Assembly (NCBI GenBank): GCA_020073345.1 | Contig: JAIQFI010000005.1 | Coordinates: 124,001-188,000, forward strand | Direction: 5' to 3' | DNA length: 64,000 nucleotides | Source: Terriglobia bacterium | GTDB taxonomy: Bacteria; Acidobacteriota; Terriglobia; Bryobacterales; Bryobacteraceae | Part shown: piece by piece, positions 45,366 to 53,420 of the stretch | Layout of the letters: each line of letters opens with the position of its first letter | Position numbering within the stretch: the stretch's first letter is position 1 | Made by a program: the position numbers and the translations under genes | The notes under the pieces: generated by a model | What the model was told of the DNA's origin: nothing | Database searches by the model: none | The model's input: the letters and a program-made list of their open reading frames with translations, nothing else

Positions 45366-47288
45366 ATGTTTGATCTGTTCCGTAGCTCGGACAAGATTAA
45401 GAAATACATCCTGGGAGGGTTGTTGACCCTGGTGGCGCTGTCCATGGTCACCTACCTGATCCCCAACTACAACCTGGGGACCACCACCAGCAATCCGGTC
45501 GTCGCGGAAATCGGCGGCCAGAAGATCACGGCACTGGAGACGCAGCAGCTCTTTCAGAAATACAGCAGCGGGCGCATCCCGCCGGAACTGATGGAGATTT
45601 ATCTTCCGCAATTCGTGGAACAGATCATCTCGCAGCGCTCGGCGCTCTATGAAGCCAACCGGCTGGGCATTACCGCCACCGATGAGGAAGCTCTGTCGAA
45701 TCTTGTGGCCACCTATCCGCAGTTCTTTCCCAACGGCTCGCTCGCGTCTAAGGACCAGTTCGAGGCAGCTCTGGCGCAGCAAGGGGTCACGATGCAGGAC
45801 GTGGTGGAAGAGGCCCGGAATCAGGTGATTCTGCACAAACTGCAGAGCGCCGTTTTGGGCAGTGTGGTGGTGACGCCCAAGGAAATCGAGGACGCATTCC
45901 GCCAGAAGTACGAACGAGCCAAGATCCAATACATCGCTTTTCCTCCGGCCAAGTTTCGCGATCAGGCTAAGCCCACCGATCAGGAAGAGCGAGCCTACTA
46001 CGAATCGAAGAAAGCCACCTTTACCCAGCCGGAAAAGCTGGCCTATCAGGTGGCGGTGCTCGATCAGGACAAAATCGCGGCGACCATCAACGTGACCGAC
46101 GAGCAGCTTCGCGCGGCGTATTCCAGCGCTCTGGATAACTTCCGCATGCCGGAGCGCGTGCATGCGCGCCACATCTTGCTCAAGACCGAAGGGAAGTCGG
46201 ACGCTGAGAAGAAAGCCCTCCTGGCCAAGACCGAGGACTTGCTGAAACAGCTCAAGAACGGCGCCGATTTCTCGGAGCTCGCCAAGAAGAATTCCGACGA
46301 CGGCAGCAAGGATCAAGGCGGCGATCTGGGCTGGTTTGTCAAGAATCAAATGGTTCCCGAGTTCGACAGCGTGGCCTTCTCGCTGAAGCCCAAGGAGCTG
46401 AGCGGCGTGGTGACCTCGCAGTTCGGCTACCACATTATTCAGGTGCTCGAAAAAGACTCCGCCAAGCTCAAGCCGTTCGAGGAAGTCAAAGACGAGCTGG
46501 CCAAGGAAGTGCGCGCGCAATCCGTCACCGACAAAATGCAAATGCTCGGCGAACAGATGCATGCGGACTTGGTCAAATCGCCCAAGAACGCCGCGGAGGT
46601 TGCCAAGAAGTATGGCGCGGAACTCATCACCGTGCCGCCGTCCCCGGCCGGCTCCGCCATCCCGACCCTGGGCGTAAATCCGGAGATCGACAGCGCGATC
46701 GCTCCCATGAAGCCGGATAGTGTCTCGGAGCTCCTAGTTTTGGCCAACAACCGCATGGCGGTGGCCATTCTGAACAGCCGCACGCCCGGCCGGCCCTCGG
46801 ATTTCAACGAGGTCCAGGCGCAGATCCGGGACAAGCTGGTGACCGATAAGGCGGCTCAGATCGCAGCGGATCGTGCCAAGGACGCCGCGGAACGCCTGAA
46901 AAAGGGCGGGGACATCAGCCAGATCGCCAAGTCGATGCAGCTCGAAGTGACCTCCTCCAGCATGTTCGGACGCACCGATTCGATCGAAGGTCTGGGGCCG
47001 GCCGCTTCTCTTGAAGACGCTTTCACGGCGCAGGTCGGCGCGGTGTTGGGTCCAGTACCGATCCAGGGACGGAATATCGTGGCCAAGGTCACGGAGAAGT
47101 CCGACGCCGACATGACGGCTTTGCTGATAGAACACGATACGCTGCTGGCGCAGTTGAAACAGAAAAAGGCCCAGGACCGCTTCGCGCTTCTCATGGACGG
47201 CATCCTCGCGAAACTGACCAGCGAAGGTAAAGTCGTGGTGAACCAAAAAGAGATCCAGAACATGGTCGCCACGATGCGCCAGAAGTAG
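45366..47288 (+). CDS. membrane-anchored peptidyl-prolyl isomerase (PpiD/SurA-like)
   Basis: The product is 640 residues long. An N-terminal membrane anchor (YILGGLLTLVALSMVTYLI, about residues 14-32) is followed by a SurA-N-type chaperone domain (VVAEIGGQKITALETQQLFQ and FVEQIISQRSALYEANRLGI). A parvulin rotamase domain at about residues 263-360 has ARHILLKTEGKSDAEKKALL, GADFSELAKKNSDDGSKDQGGDLGWF and VVTSQFGYHIIQVLE. It should fold outer-membrane or secreted proteins in the periplasm. The layout is the PpiD one. DedA follows 41 bases downstream, so they are probably co-transcribed. Confidence 0.92.
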   Translation: MFDLFRSSDKIKKYILGGLLTLVALSMVTYLIPNYNLGTTTSNPVVAEIGGQKITALETQQLFQKYSSGRIPPELMEIYLPQFVEQIISQRSALYEANRLGITATDEEALSNLVATYPQFFPNGSLASKDQFEAALAQQGVTMQDVVEEARNQVILHKLQSAVLGSVVVTPKEIEDAFRQKYERAKIQYIAFPPAKFRDQAKPTDQEERAYYESKKATFTQPEKLAYQVAVLDQDKIAATINVTDEQLRAAYSSALDNFRMPERVHARHILLKTEGKSDAEKKALLAKTEDLLKQLKNGADFSELAKKNSDDGSKDQGGDLGWFVKNQMVPEFDSVAFSLKPKELSGVVTSQFGYHIIQVLEKDSAKLKPFEEVKDELAKEVRAQSVTDKMQMLGEQMHADLVKSPKNAAEVAKKYGAELITVPPSPAGSAIPTLGVNPEIDSAIAPMKPDSVSELLVLANNRMAVAILNSRTPGRPSDFNEVQAQIRDKLVTDKAAQIAADRAKDAAERLKKGGDISQIAKSMQLEVTSSSMFGRTDSIEGLGPAASLEDAFTAQVGAVLGPVPIQGRNIVAKVTEKSDADMTALLIEHDTLLAQLKQKKAQDRFALLMDGILAKLTSEGKVVVNQKEIQNMVATMRQK

Positions 47289-47329
47289 GCGCGCGCCGTC
47301 ACGAGGTCCATTTTCTGGCCCATTTCCTG

Positions 47330-47962
47330 ATTGACGTTTGGCGGAGCCTCACCGATCCCGACCGCCTGATTCACCTGCTGTCCCAAGTCATCACGGGATG
47401 GTGGGGATACTTACTGCTGGCCGGCATCGTATTCGCCGAATCCGGGCTGCTGGTAGGGTTGTTCCTGCCGGGAGATTCGCTGTTGTTCACGGTGGGTGTA
47501 GTTGCTGGAGCGGGCGAACTCAATATCATTCAGATTTGCATCTTGCTCGTGGTCTTCTCGATCCTGGGCGACCAGAACGGCTATCTGCTGGGCCGCCACA
47601 CCGGACCCCGTATCTTCGTGCGCCCGGATTCGCTGCTGTTCAAGCACGAATACGTCACCCGTACGAATCGGTTCTACGAGAAGCACGGCGGCAAGACGCT
47701 GATCTACGCGAAGTTTGTTCCCATCGTGCGCACCTTCGCGCCCTTCATGGCAGGCGTGGGACGCATGCAATATGCGCGATTCCTGTCATTCAACGTTATC
47801 GGAGGGCTGGGCTGGGTGCTCTCCATGACCTTGGCCGGCTATTACCTGGGTGCGATTCCGGTGATCCGGTCGAACTTCGAGAAAGTCGTCCTCGGGATCG
47901 TGTTCGTCAGCGTCGCTCCGCTGGCGCTGCAGTATTTCAGGGCGCGCCGCGCAGCTTCGTGA
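47330..47962 (+). CDS. DedA-family membrane protein, non-canonical start
   Basis: The coding frame reads through WGYLLLAGIVFAESGLLVGLFLPGDSLLFTVGVVAG, the DedA signature with its conserved Glu and PGD. It continues through GRHTGPRIF and FVPIVRTFAPFMAGVGRM to the TGA at 47960. No ATG, GTG or TTG occurs in frame upstream of the TTG at 47459, which would delete the first membrane segment. ATT at 47330 (IDVWRSLTDPDRL) gives the expected N-terminus and a 210-residue protein, and CTG 47327 is also possible. DedA proteins are transporters or flippases (undecaprenyl phosphate or lipid) needed for envelope integrity. It overlaps the convergent S41 protease gene by 26 bases. Confidence 0.75.
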   Translation: MDVWRSLTDPDRLIHLLSQVITGWWGYLLLAGIVFAESGLLVGLFLPGDSLLFTVGVVAGAGELNIIQICILLVVFSILGDQNGYLLGRHTGPRIFVRPDSLLFKHEYVTRTNRFYEKHGGKTLIYAKFVPIVRTFAPFMAGVGRMQYARFLSFNVIGGLGWVLSMTLAGYYLGAIPVIRSNFEKVVLGIVFVSVAPLALQYFRARRAAS

Positions 47963-49400
47963 GCGCGGCCCGGATGGCCGGATCGCGCTGCAGCTCGATC
48001 TCGTCGCCGCGGGCCACGCCGAACTTCAGAGTCAAAATCTCCTGCTGCAAGCGGCTGGCGATCCAGTCGCGATGGCTCAGCCACTCCGCGACACTCGGTT
48101 GAATCGAACGCTCGGAAAGAAAGACTTTGAGCTGATCGAGCATCTCGGGCGATACTTGCACGTCCTCGCCGACGGTGTGGGTCCGCAGATACTCTCCGGC
48201 GAAACTGGTGAGCGATCCGGTGGCATCCAGCACGATCTGGAGCCCGGATTGTTGCGCCGGGTATACGATCTGGTCCGGCTGGATACCTCCGCCGCCGGGC
48301 AGCGGCCTGCCGGCGTCGGAGTGGAATGGCCCGCGGGCCATCACCGTCGCGGCGCCCAATTGTCCGCTCGCCAGGGGCTTTTGGATCGAGCGGCCGCTGG
48401 GTGTGTAGTAGAACGCCGTGGTCAGCGCCAGGCCGCTCGAAGCCGATAGCGGAAACACCTGCTGGACCAGGCCCTTGCCGAAGCTCGGCTCGCCCAGCAC
48501 GACGGCGCGATCGTGATCCTGCAGCGCGCCGGTAACGATCTCGGAAGCGCTCGCGCTCTTGCCGTTGATCAGAATCGCGACGGGAAAGCTGTACGGTATC
48601 GAATCGGAGGGAACTGCGACCTTCTCGGTCTTGGTGCTGCGGCCGCCGATGGTGAAGATGAGCTGATCGGGCGAGAGGAACAGCGCGGAAGTTTCGGCGG
48701 CGGACTGCACGGCTCCGCCTGGATTGTCCCGCAGATCGATGATCAGGCCTTTCAGGTACTCGCCGCCCAGCTTCTCTATGGTCTGTTTCACCAGGCGGCC
48801 GGTGGGTTCCTCAAAGCTGGTGATGCGCAGGTGCCCGATTCCGGGCGCGGCCATGTAGACGCGGTCCACGGTGGGCGCGTCGAGCAGCGCCGGCGACATC
48901 TTGATTTGCACGGGCCGTTCGCTGCCGGGCTTGCGGACGTCGAGCGTAGCTTCCTTCTGACGAGCCTCGCTCATCAGTTGCGTGAGCTGCTCGATATCCA
49001 GATAGCGGACCGGGATGGTGTTGATGGCGAGAATCTCGTCGCCGGCGGACAGGCCGGCCTTGGCGGAGGGCGAGCCTTCGAGCGTCTGCAGGACGATCAC
49101 GCGTCCCGGGAGCAGGCTTACGACCGTGCCGAATCCCTTGCGCTCGCTGGACTGCATCTGCTGGAGCTGCTCGAACGATTCGGGATCGAAGAACACCGAA
49201 TGCGGATCGAGCGTGCGCAGCATCCCGGGAATCGCGCCCTGATAAATCGCGATGCTGGCCGGCACGGGATCGGCGGATTCGCTCTCCACCATCGCGTAGA
49301 AGCTGGCGATCTTTTTCAGTTCCTGTTCGATTTGCGCTGCCGGGTCGTCCGCGGCAAACAAGGGCCTCAAGCAAACGCAAATGATCGCGAGTCGTTTCAT
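47937..49400 (-). CDS. S41-family C-terminal processing peptidase with PDZ
   Basis: The product is 487 residues long with a short N-terminal signal (MKRLAIICVCLRPLFAAD). A PDZ domain at about residues 90-165 includes GFGTVVSLLPGRVIVLQTLEGSPSAKAG and DEILAINTIPV. The S41 core has DLRDNPGGAVQSAAETSALFL, the nucleophile region NGKSASASEIVTGALQD and the lysine in EPSFGKGLVQQV, giving the Ser-Lys dyad expected of CTPs. The C-terminal extension is helical. It probably trims or degrades periplasmic proteins. It is followed by ddl, 4 bases of which overlap its start, and converges on dedA. Confidence 0.92.
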   Translation of the reverse strand: MKRLAIICVCLRPLFAADDPAAQIEQELKKIASFYAMVESESADPVPASIAIYQGAIPGMLRTLDPHSVFFDPESFEQLQQMQSSERKGFGTVVSLLPGRVIVLQTLEGSPSAKAGLSAGDEILAINTIPVRYLDIEQLTQLMSEARQKEATLDVRKPGSERPVQIKMSPALLDAPTVDRVYMAAPGIGHLRITSFEEPTGRLVKQTIEKLGGEYLKGLIIDLRDNPGGAVQSAAETSALFLSPDQLIFTIGGRSTKTEKVAVPSDSIPYSFPVAILINGKSASASEIVTGALQDHDRAVVLGEPSFGKGLVQQVFPLSASSGLALTTAFYYTPSGRSIQKPLASGQLGAATVMARGPFHSDAGRPLPGGGGIQPDQIVYPAQQSGLQIVLDATGSLTSFAGEYLRTHTVGEDVQVSPEMLDQLKVFLSERSIQPSVAEWLSHRDWIASRLQQEILTLKFGVARGDEIELQRDPAIRAALTKLRGAP

Positions 49401-50377
49401 CTTTTGAATCGCGTGGCGGCACGGCTTCGATGACGTTCCAGCGCCAAATCAATCAAGCGATCCAGAAGCTCGGCGAAGGGCACGCCCGCTGCTTCCCACA
49501 TTTTCGGATACATGCTGATGGAGGTGAAGCCCGGGATGGTGTTGATCTCGTTGATGTAGAGCTTCTCTGTGGCGGTATCCATCAGAAAATCGACGCGCGC
49601 CATGCCTTCGCATTCGACCGCCCGATATGCGGCGATGGCGAGGCGCTGCATCTCCGCCGTCTGCTCGGGTGTGAGCGGGGCCGGTACGATGAGCTTGGCC
49701 GCATCGAGCAGATACTTGTCTTCGTAGTCGTAAAACTCGCGCGATGGAATCACTTCGCAGGGGACGGCCGCCAGGGGTTGCTCGCTCCCCAGCACGGAAC
49801 ATTCGAACTCCCGTCCGGTGATGCCGCGTTCCACCAGGATCTTACGGTCGTACTGGCCGGCCAGCTCCAGCGCACCCTCCAGCTCGGCTCGGGTCGTCAC
49901 CTTGGAGATGCCGACGGAGGAGCCCAGGTTGGACGGCTTGACGAACATCGGGAAAGGAAGGCGGGCACAGATCTGGTCGACGTTGGGAAAGCCACGGGGG
50001 ACGGTGACGCACTCCACTACCGGCAGACCGCGCTGGACCAGGAGGCGCTTGGTGACTTCCTTATCCATCGCGACAGCCGAAGCCAGCACACCCGCTCCCA
50101 CGTAGGGGAGATCGGCCAGTTCGAGCAGCCCCTGAATGGTTCCATCCTCGCCGAAAGTACCGTGCAGGACAGGGAAAACGACATCGATACCGGGATTGGC
50201 ACCGGGCTCGGGCGAGAGAGCGCGCGGCTCCCAGCGGCCTTCGGGGGTGATGAAGATTCGTTGGACTTCATACTTCGAGCGGTCGAGGCACGCGATGATC
50301 GATTCGGCCGAGCGCAGGGAGATTTCATGCTCGCCGCTGCGTCCTCCGTATAGCACAGCCACGTGTAAACGGGGCAT
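49397..50377 (-). CDS. ddl: D-alanine--D-alanine ligase
   Basis: This 326-residue ATP-grasp enzyme makes the D-Ala-D-Ala dipeptide of peptidoglycan. The N-terminus VAVLYGGRSGEHEISLRSAES is the Ddl signature. Next come DVVFPVLHGTFGEDGTIQGLL, PYVGAGVLASAVAMDKEVTKRLL, the lysine and ATP-site MFVKPSNLGSSVGISK and the catalytic loop ECSVLGSE. The metal-binding end is YINEINTIPGFTSISMYPKM. It overlaps the S41 gene start and lies one base after the arginase, so it is part of a three-gene minus-strand unit. The specificity residue (Tyr versus Phe) was not examined in detail. Confidence 0.95.
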   Translation of the reverse strand: MPRLHVAVLYGGRSGEHEISLRSAESIIACLDRSKYEVQRIFITPEGRWEPRALSPEPGANPGIDVVFPVLHGTFGEDGTIQGLLELADLPYVGAGVLASAVAMDKEVTKRLLVQRGLPVVECVTVPRGFPNVDQICARLPFPMFVKPSNLGSSVGISKVTTRAELEGALELAGQYDRKILVERGITGREFECSVLGSEQPLAAVPCEVIPSREFYDYEDKYLLDAAKLIVPAPLTPEQTAEMQRLAIAAYRAVECEGMARVDFLMDTATEKLYINEINTIPGFTSISMYPKMWEAAGVPFAELLDRLIDLALERHRSRAATRFKR

Positions 50378-50378
50378 C

Positions 50379-51293
50379 CTAGAGAATCCTCTTTCCCAAA
50401 GCCGACATCATCAGTTCGACGCCCAGGATGGCGGTCTGGTTGGCGACGTCCATCACCGGATTCAGCTCCACCATTTCCAGCGAGGTCATCAGGCCGCTAT
50501 CGCAGACGATTTCCATGGCCAGGTGCGCCTCGCGATAGGTGATGCCGCCATGGACCGGGGTGCCGACGCCGGGCGCTTCCGCCGGATCGACCGCGTCCAG
50601 GTCGAAGGAAAGGTGGAAGCCCGAGGTGCCCGAAGAGACGGCGTGAATGGCCTGCTGCATCACCGTGCGCATGCCGCGCTCGTCGATATCGCGCATGGTG
50701 AAAGGATGCACGCCCGCGCCGCGGACATTGAAACGCTCGATGTCGTCCACGCTGCGCAGTCCCACGATGGCGACGTTCTCGGGATCGACCATGGGCACAT
50801 GGCCGGAGATGCCGGTCAGCTCCGGCGGGCCCAGGCCGATGATACACGCGAGCGGCATCCCGTGCACATTTCCAGAGGGGCTGGATTGGGGAGTATTCAT
50901 GTCGGCGTGCGCATCGATCCACAGGAGGCCGAGTTTGTGGCCGACTTTGCGGAGATGGCGCGACATGCCCGCGACGGTTCCGATGGCTGCCGAATGATCG
51001 CCGCCCAGCACTAAGGGGACCTGTCCCTGACCAGCGGCGCGCTCCACCATTTCCGCCAGGCGCGCGCAGGTGTGGGCGATCTGCGGAAGATAGCGCGCGT
51101 TGGCGGGACCGGCGGGCAAGCTCTCCGGCTGATCGACCTGGACGTTTCCCAGATCCTCGGCCAGGTAGCCGAGCTCGGCGAGTTTCTGATTCAGTCCGGC
51201 GACGCGCAGGGCGGAGGGGCCCATGTCCACGCCGCGGCGTCCCGCGCCCAGATCCATGGGCGCGCCGATGACCGCGATGTGAGATTGACGCAT
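50379..51293 (-). CDS. rocF: arginase
   Basis: This 304-residue manganese enzyme of the ureohydrolase family splits arginine to ornithine and urea. The metal ligands are visible as GGDHSAAIGT (His), WIDAHADMNTPQ (DxHxD) and SFDLDAVDPAEAPG (DxD). ELNPVMD and the N-terminal GAPMDLGAGRRGVDMGPSALR match arginases of Bacillus type. Agmatinase has a different N-terminal pattern, so arginase is preferred. It starts the minus-strand unit with ddl and S41 and is divergent from the exported protein at 51372. The shared 78-bp gap has two mirrored GATAAT hexamers. Confidence 0.92.
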   Translation of the reverse strand: MRQSHIAVIGAPMDLGAGRRGVDMGPSALRVAGLNQKLAELGYLAEDLGNVQVDQPESLPAGPANARYLPQIAHTCARLAEMVERAAGQGQVPLVLGGDHSAAIGTVAGMSRHLRKVGHKLGLLWIDAHADMNTPQSSPSGNVHGMPLACIIGLGPPELTGISGHVPMVDPENVAIVGLRSVDDIERFNVRGAGVHPFTMRDIDERGMRTVMQQAIHAVSSGTSGFHLSFDLDAVDPAEAPGVGTPVHGGITYREAHLAMEIVCDSGLMTSLEMVELNPVMDVANQTAILGVELMMSALGKRIL

Positions 51294-51316
51294 GCGGGGG
51301 AGAAGTAGCCTATACG

Positions 51317-51346
51317 ATTATCGCGTCTTTAGGCTCGTACGATAAT
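51317..51346. promoter_or_regulatory. divergent promoter region with mirrored GATAAT hexamers
   Basis: ATTATCG (51317-51323) and CGATAAT (51340-51346) are inverted copies 16 bp apart. Each GATAAT is a -10-like hexamer pointing to one of the divergent genes (arginase and the exported protein). The layout may be two back-to-back promoters or one operator. Confidence 0.35.
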
Positions 51347-51371
51347 AGAAAAAGAAGCGAGGGTGGTTTGA

Positions 51372-52487
51372 ATGAAGGCAAAACTCGGGCTCCTCTGCGC
51401 GCTGGTCCTCGTCGTCGGGCTGGCGCTGGCGCAAAAGGCCTGGACCGCCGCGCAGGTCATCGAATTTGTCGATTCTCAGCTCAAGCTGAAGGGCGACGAT
51501 CGCGCCACCGCCGAGTACCTCCGCGGCATTAAGCTCACCGAAAAGCTCGAGGCTCGCGACGTCGAGAATCTTCAGGGACGAGGCGCAGGCGTCCGCACCC
51601 TCCAAGCGCTGCGCAAGCTGACCGAGGATTCCGCTGCTCTGCCCGCCGCGCCGCCGCCGCCGGTACCTCCTCCACCCACACCGCCGCCCAGCGCGGCTGA
51701 GCAGACGGCCGTCCTCGCCGCCATGAGGGAGTACGCACTCAACTACACCAAGAACCTGCCCAACTACATGTGCGTGCAAACCACGCGGCGGCGTATCGAC
51801 CCCACCGGACGCGGTTACCTGCCGCAAGGCGACACCGTTCAGGAACTGCTGACGTTTACCGACGGCAAGGAATCCTATAAGGTGGAAGCGATCAACGGCA
51901 AGTCAGAGGCGAACATAAAGCACGAGCAACTGGGCGGCGTGGTGACCTCGGGGGAGTTCGGCAGCATGCTGTTCAATATTTTCGATCCAGACTCAGGCGC
52001 TCAGTTTCACTGGGATCATTGGGCCACGCTGCGCGGGAAACTCATGTACGTATTCGCTTACTCGGTGCCGCAGACGAAGGGCTACAGCATGTATCACGGC
52101 GAATCGAAGCGCGAGTACACGTCTGCTTATGAAGGCTTGATTTATGCCGACGTGCAATCCAAGATCGTGATGGAGATCAAGATGCTAACCGTCGGCATTC
52201 CGGCCGATTTTCCCATTCGTGAAGTAGCCATCAAACTGGATTACAGTCCCACCAAGATCGCCGATCAGGAATACGTTCTTCCCTACCATTTCGAATTGAC
52301 TTCCAAGGAGACTAAGGCCGAAACCTCGAACCAGGCCGACTACAGGCTGTATCAGAAGTTCGGGGCCGAATCCGCCATCACCTTTGGCGAAGTCGAGCCG
52401 ATCCCGGAAGATCAACTCAAGGAACAGCCGGCGGCATCGCCCGAGAAGACGTCTCAAAAGGCAGTGCCGGCAGGTAAGAAGAAGTAG
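51372..52487 (+). CDS. exported protein of unknown function, Pro-rich linker
   Basis: The product is 371 residues long with a signal peptide (LGLLCALVLVVGLALAQ). Residues 20-85 form helices (AAQVIEFVDSQLKL, ARDVENLQGRGAGVRTLQAL). A Pro-rich stretch of about 25 residues at 90-115 acts as a linker. The rest is beta-rich with LNYTKNLPNYMCVQTTRRRID, LLTFTDGKESYKVEAIN and FEVSSM-like LTVGIPADFPIREVAIKLDY. The NYMCVQTT motif recurs in acidobacterial exported proteins. The C-terminus is Lys-rich. I do not recognise a functional family. It is followed after 30 bp by the metallo-beta-lactamase-fold gene. Confidence 0.72.
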   Translation: MKAKLGLLCALVLVVGLALAQKAWTAAQVIEFVDSQLKLKGDDRATAEYLRGIKLTEKLEARDVENLQGRGAGVRTLQALRKLTEDSAALPAAPPPPVPPPPTPPPSAAEQTAVLAAMREYALNYTKNLPNYMCVQTTRRRIDPTGRGYLPQGDTVQELLTFTDGKESYKVEAINGKSEANIKHEQLGGVVTSGEFGSMLFNIFDPDSGAQFHWDHWATLRGKLMYVFAYSVPQTKGYSMYHGESKREYTSAYEGLIYADVQSKIVMEIKMLTVGIPADFPIREVAIKLDYSPTKIADQEYVLPYHFELTSKETKAETSNQADYRLYQKFGAESAITFGEVEPIPEDQLKEQPAASPEKTSQKAVPAGKKK

Positions 52488-52517
52488 AATTCATCTTTAG
52501 AGAGGAGAATGCCGCGT

Positions 52518-53420
52518 ATGCATCGTCGTAAAAACGTTTCTTTCGGATTTGCCATTTTCGTGAGTCTGGGCGCGCTAGCCTCGCTGGCGCTTGCGCAGGG
52601 TCCCGCACCGGCGCCGCTCATGGTCCATCAATTGAAGCCGAACGTCTACTGGATCGAGGGCGGCGGCGGGAATACCGGCGTCATCGTGGGCGACAAAGGC
52701 GTGGTTGTCGTGGATGCCAAGACCACTCCGGCGCAAGGCAAGGAGCTGCTGGACGATATCGCCAAAATCACACCCAAGCCGGTCACGACCGTGATTCTGA
52801 CTCACAGCGATGGAGACCACGTGAATGGGCTGGCGTCGTTCCCGGCGGGCATCACGATCATCGCCCAGGAGAACAATAAGAAGGAGCAGGAAACCGCGCT
52901 TGCAGCCGGCGGCCGGGGCGCCCCACCCGCCGGTCATCTTCCCACGAAGACCATTTCGAAGAACAAAGAGGATCTCAAGATCGACGGTACGAAGGTGCAA
53001 GCGCTCCACTGGGCTCCGGCGCATACCAGCGGCGATCTGGTGGTCTATCTTCCCTCGGAAAAGATCGTGTTCACGGGAGATATCATCACGACCCAACCCG
53101 ATGCGCTGATCCATCTGGAGAAGAACGGTTCCTCGGAAGGCTGGGTCACTACCGCGAAGGGAATCGCCGCACTCAACGCGGATCAGTTCGTTCCCGGGCA
53201 TGGAAACGTGATGGACAAAGCCGCCGTTCAAAAGAAGGCCACCGACGTGGCGGCCAAGCGGGCCAAGATCAAGGACCTGGTAGCTCAGGGCAAATCTTTG
53301 GCTGACATCAAGACCGCTGTCGGCGATCCGCCTCCGGCTCAGGGTAAGGGCAAAGGAGGTCCTGGCTTCGCGAGCTTCACGGATGTGGTTTATCAGGAGC
53401 TGACCAAGAAAGGCGCTTGA
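52518..53420 (+). CDS. exported metallo-beta-lactamase-fold hydrolase
   Basis: The product is 300 residues from ATG 52518, which lies 10 bases after GAGGAG; the earlier ATG at 52509 is too close to it. The signal peptide is SFGFAIFVSLGALASLALAQ. The metal motif LTHSDGDHVNGL (HxxGDH rather than HxHxDH) is followed by HWAPAHTSGDLVVYLPSEKIVFTGDI (second His and Asp) and PGHGNVM (third His region). The first His of HxHxDH is Ser here, so the site is B1/B3-unlike and may be noncanonical. Its Lys/Gly-rich tail QGKGKGGPGF is like other linkers here. The double-barrel gene overlaps its stop. Confidence 0.85.
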   Translation: MHRRKNVSFGFAIFVSLGALASLALAQGPAPAPLMVHQLKPNVYWIEGGGGNTGVIVGDKGVVVVDAKTTPAQGKELLDDIAKITPKPVTTVILTHSDGDHVNGLASFPAGITIIAQENNKKEQETALAAGGRGAPPAGHLPTKTISKNKEDLKIDGTKVQALHWAPAHTSGDLVVYLPSEKIVFTGDIITTQPDALIHLEKNGSSEGWVTTAKGIAALNADQFVPGHGNVMDKAAVQKKATDVAAKRAKIKDLVAQGKSLADIKTAVGDPPPAQGKGKGGPGFASFTDVVYQELTKKGA

